This document shows positions 55,441 to 56,643 of a stretch of 56,643 nucleotides of DNA, piece after piece. The notes beneath the pieces were generated by a model. It did not search any database. It saw only the letters and a list, made by a program, of their open reading frames with translations, and was not told the origin of the DNA. How positions within the stretch are numbered: position 1 is the stretch's first letter; each line of letters begins with the position of its first letter. Source of the DNA: Paracoccaceae bacterium (GTDB lineage Bacteria; Pseudomonadota; Alphaproteobacteria; Rhodobacterales; Rhodobacteraceae); the NCBI GenBank assembly GCA_007128135.1, contig SKYA01000079.1, positions 1 through 56,643 of the forward strand, in the 5' to 3' direction. The position numbers and the translations under genes are program-made.

Positions 55441-56470
55441 ATGCTGATTTTCGAAGGATGAGCTTTGTCGGATACAGGAACTCTTCGCGGGTCACGGGCA
55501 TGTCTGCGTCCTCGAGCATGTGAAAGAGAACCTCGACCGCCTTGTTGGACACGGCATCATAATCATGCGCGACCGTCGTCAGCGGCGGACAGGTAAAGCG
55601 CGAGACAGGATGATCGTCATGCGACATCACGCGCATCGCATGGGCCTGTCCATAGCCAACAGACAGGCCTTCCTCAAAGCAGGCTGTCAGAAAACCCACG
55701 GCAAGCCGGTCATTGCTGCACAGGACGGTATTTGTCGGAAAGGCCTTCTCCCTTATGGCTTTCAACCCGCCCTCATATCCGATGCGCTCGAAATCCCACC
55801 CTTCGCCCTCGATCTTGACGATATGAGGCTCCAGCCCCATGCGCTCCATATTCGCAATATAGGCCAGTCGGCGCTTGTTTGCGTTCGGGTTGGCGGGATT
55901 GCGCATTTCGAAAAAAACCGGGGACGACCCGGTGCGCACCAGATACTCCACGCTCTGGGTCACGAAATCCGTATTGTCCGAGCCAACAAAGACCTTGCCC
56001 ACACCCTCTATATTGCTGTCAAAAAGCACTGTGGGCACATCGGTGCAAAAGCGTTCAATGGCAACACGGTCAGAAACGCGCCCCAAGGGCGCCAGCAACA
56101 CCCCTGCGGGCTTGAGGACGCGCAGACTGTCGAGGATGGCATTTTCAAGCCTCTGCTCGCCATGTGCTGAAAAAAGGATCGGCCAGAAGCCTGCGTCAAT
56201 GCAGCGCCGCTCGATCTTGCGGGCGATTTCGGCAAAGAAGGGATCAGCCAGATACGGCACAACCACGCCAACTATCTTGGTCAGCTTGCGGTTCTGGTTC
56301 ATGGCGAAGATATTTGGCCGGAAGTCATAGCGCTCGAGCGCCGCCTCGATTCGTTTGCGGGTCGTTGATCGCACGCTATCGGGGTCCTGAAAGTACTTTG
56401 AAACGGTCGGGCGCGAGATACCGCTTACGGCCGCGAATTCCTCCATGTTGCGAATTTTCCGCTCGGTCAC
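55439..56470 (-). CDS. LacI-family regulator of the polyol operon
   Basis: Protein of 343 residues: helix-turn-helix (about 8 to 30: MEEFAAVSGISRPTVSKYFQ) and hinge (FRPNIFAMNQNRKLTKIVGV), then a periplasmic-binding-like effector domain. GTG 56470 has GAAGGA ten bases upstream; an ATG nine codons in is an alternative. It lies upstream of smoE on the same strand with an 86-bp gap. Probable control points are the palindromes 55420-55440 (smoE) and 56528-56541 (own promoter). Inducer presumably sorbitol, mannitol or a derivative. Confidence 0.88.
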   Translation of the reverse strand: MTERKIRNMEEFAAVSGISRPTVSKYFQDPDSVRSTTRKRIEAALERYDFRPNIFAMNQNRKLTKIVGVVVPYLADPFFAEIARKIERRCIDAGFWPILFSAHGEQRLENAILDSLRVLKPAGVLLAPLGRVSDRVAIERFCTDVPTVLFDSNIEGVGKVFVGSDNTDFVTQSVEYLVRTGSSPVFFEMRNPANPNANKRRLAYIANMERMGLEPHIVKIEGEGWDFERIGYEGGLKAIREKAFPTNTVLCSNDRLAVGFLTACFEEGLSVGYGQAHAMRVMSHDDHPVSRFTCPPLTTVAHDYDAVSNKAVEVLFHMLEDADMPVTREEFLYPTKLILRKSA

Positions 56471-56527
56471 CAGATGCTGTCCTTCGCTTACCGGTCAAAT
56501 TGAAATTTGTCTGATATAACACTAATA

Positions 56528-56541
56528 TTTTCGCGCGAAAA
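56528..56541. promoter_or_regulatory. Palindrome upstream of the polyol LacI-family gene
   Basis: TTTTCGCGCGAAAA, a perfect 14-bp palindrome with a CG centre, 58 bp before the GTG start in AT-rich DNA. Likely autoregulatory operator. It shares TTT-N2-CGCG style spacing with the site before smoE, though the two are not identical. Confidence 0.55.
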
Positions 56542-56643
56542 GTTTCAACCTGCAAATTGAAAATATCAGATCACGGTATAGCCTTTCCTGAGGGAGTAGG
56601 TGTTTGATCCCACGGTTTGATGGTGCGATCCTTTCTCAGGAAT
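56542..56643. other. Right-edge non-coding DNA
   Basis: No gene is visible. TTCCTGAG (56585-56592) and CTCAGGAA (56635-56642) form an 8-bp inverted pair 42 bp apart; the second ends at the window edge. This could belong to a gene or element beyond the window; it cannot be classified here. Confidence 0.3.

Noticed and set aside
1-56643. CRISPR arrays, tRNA or rRNA genes, prophage or conjugation genes
   Set aside because: None seen: no regularly spaced repeats, no cloverleaf or rRNA segments, and no integrase, transposase or phage-structural proteins among the frames.

Overview
The window looks like a chromosomal segment of a free-living, GC-rich alphaproteobacterium, most likely Rhodobacteraceae (Rhodobacterales). 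The basis is gene content I recognise: a smoEFGKS-mtlK polyol cluster, the fused indolepyruvate ferredoxin oxidoreductase beside an Lrp-type regulator, a hut operon with HutF and HutG, and dense ATGA-overlapped operons. No rRNA, tRNA, CRISPR array or intact insertion sequence is visible. Nearly all of the DNA is catabolic: about 50 protein genes in seven regulated blocks, each carrying its own local regulator.

Layout. (1) 1-689: a cobS fragment with its 5' end missing, then about 550 bp with no convincing gene. (2) 690-4718: Lrp-type regulator divergent from the fused aryl-pyruvate ferredoxin oxidoreductase. (3) 4774-12094: histidine degradation, hutU-G-H-I leftward and hutF-hutC rightward, with a HutC-like palindrome inside the hutI promoter. 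(4) 12123-15814: copper detoxification (cueR, copA, a CopZ-like chaperone, a DUF305 protein) with two CueR-type promoters facing apart. (5) 16148-20778: an unassigned five-gene pathway (creatininase-family hydrolase, CodA-like amidohydrolase, FAD oxidase, flavodoxin-fold reductase, RutR-like regulator). A RutR-style palindrome covers its promoter.

(6) 20820-41561: a large sugar regulon. Three identical 16-bp palindromes lie before an RbsBAC-type transporter/SMP-30 operon, between a GH31 gene and xylBA, and between the lacI-family regulator and a nine-gene operon. That operon encodes an EthD-like protein, an SDR, a second GH31, a MalEFGK-type transporter, a GMC oxidoreductase with an Fe-S-type cysteine motif, and a subunit-3-like partner. 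The simplest reading is uptake of a xylose-containing alpha-glycoside and of free pentose, hydrolysis by the two GH31 enzymes, and entry of xylose through XylA/XylB. The oxidoreductases suggest an additional oxidative branch.

(7) 41657-47803: TRAP transporter (dctP-Q-M) plus a MarR-type regulator, divergent from pxpB-C-A, which reads as a 5-oxoproline uptake and hydrolysis module. (8) 48246-56470: LacI regulator, smoE-F-G-K-S, mtlK and an frcK-like kinase for sorbitol and mannitol, with AT-rich and CG-centred palindromes before smoE and before the regulator. All four binding-protein-dependent transport operons carry a hairpin straight after the binding-protein gene.

The best candidates for undescribed biology are block 5 and the cytoplasmic GMC/subunit-3 pair inside block 6. 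All functions are read from sequence by eye; no database search was run.
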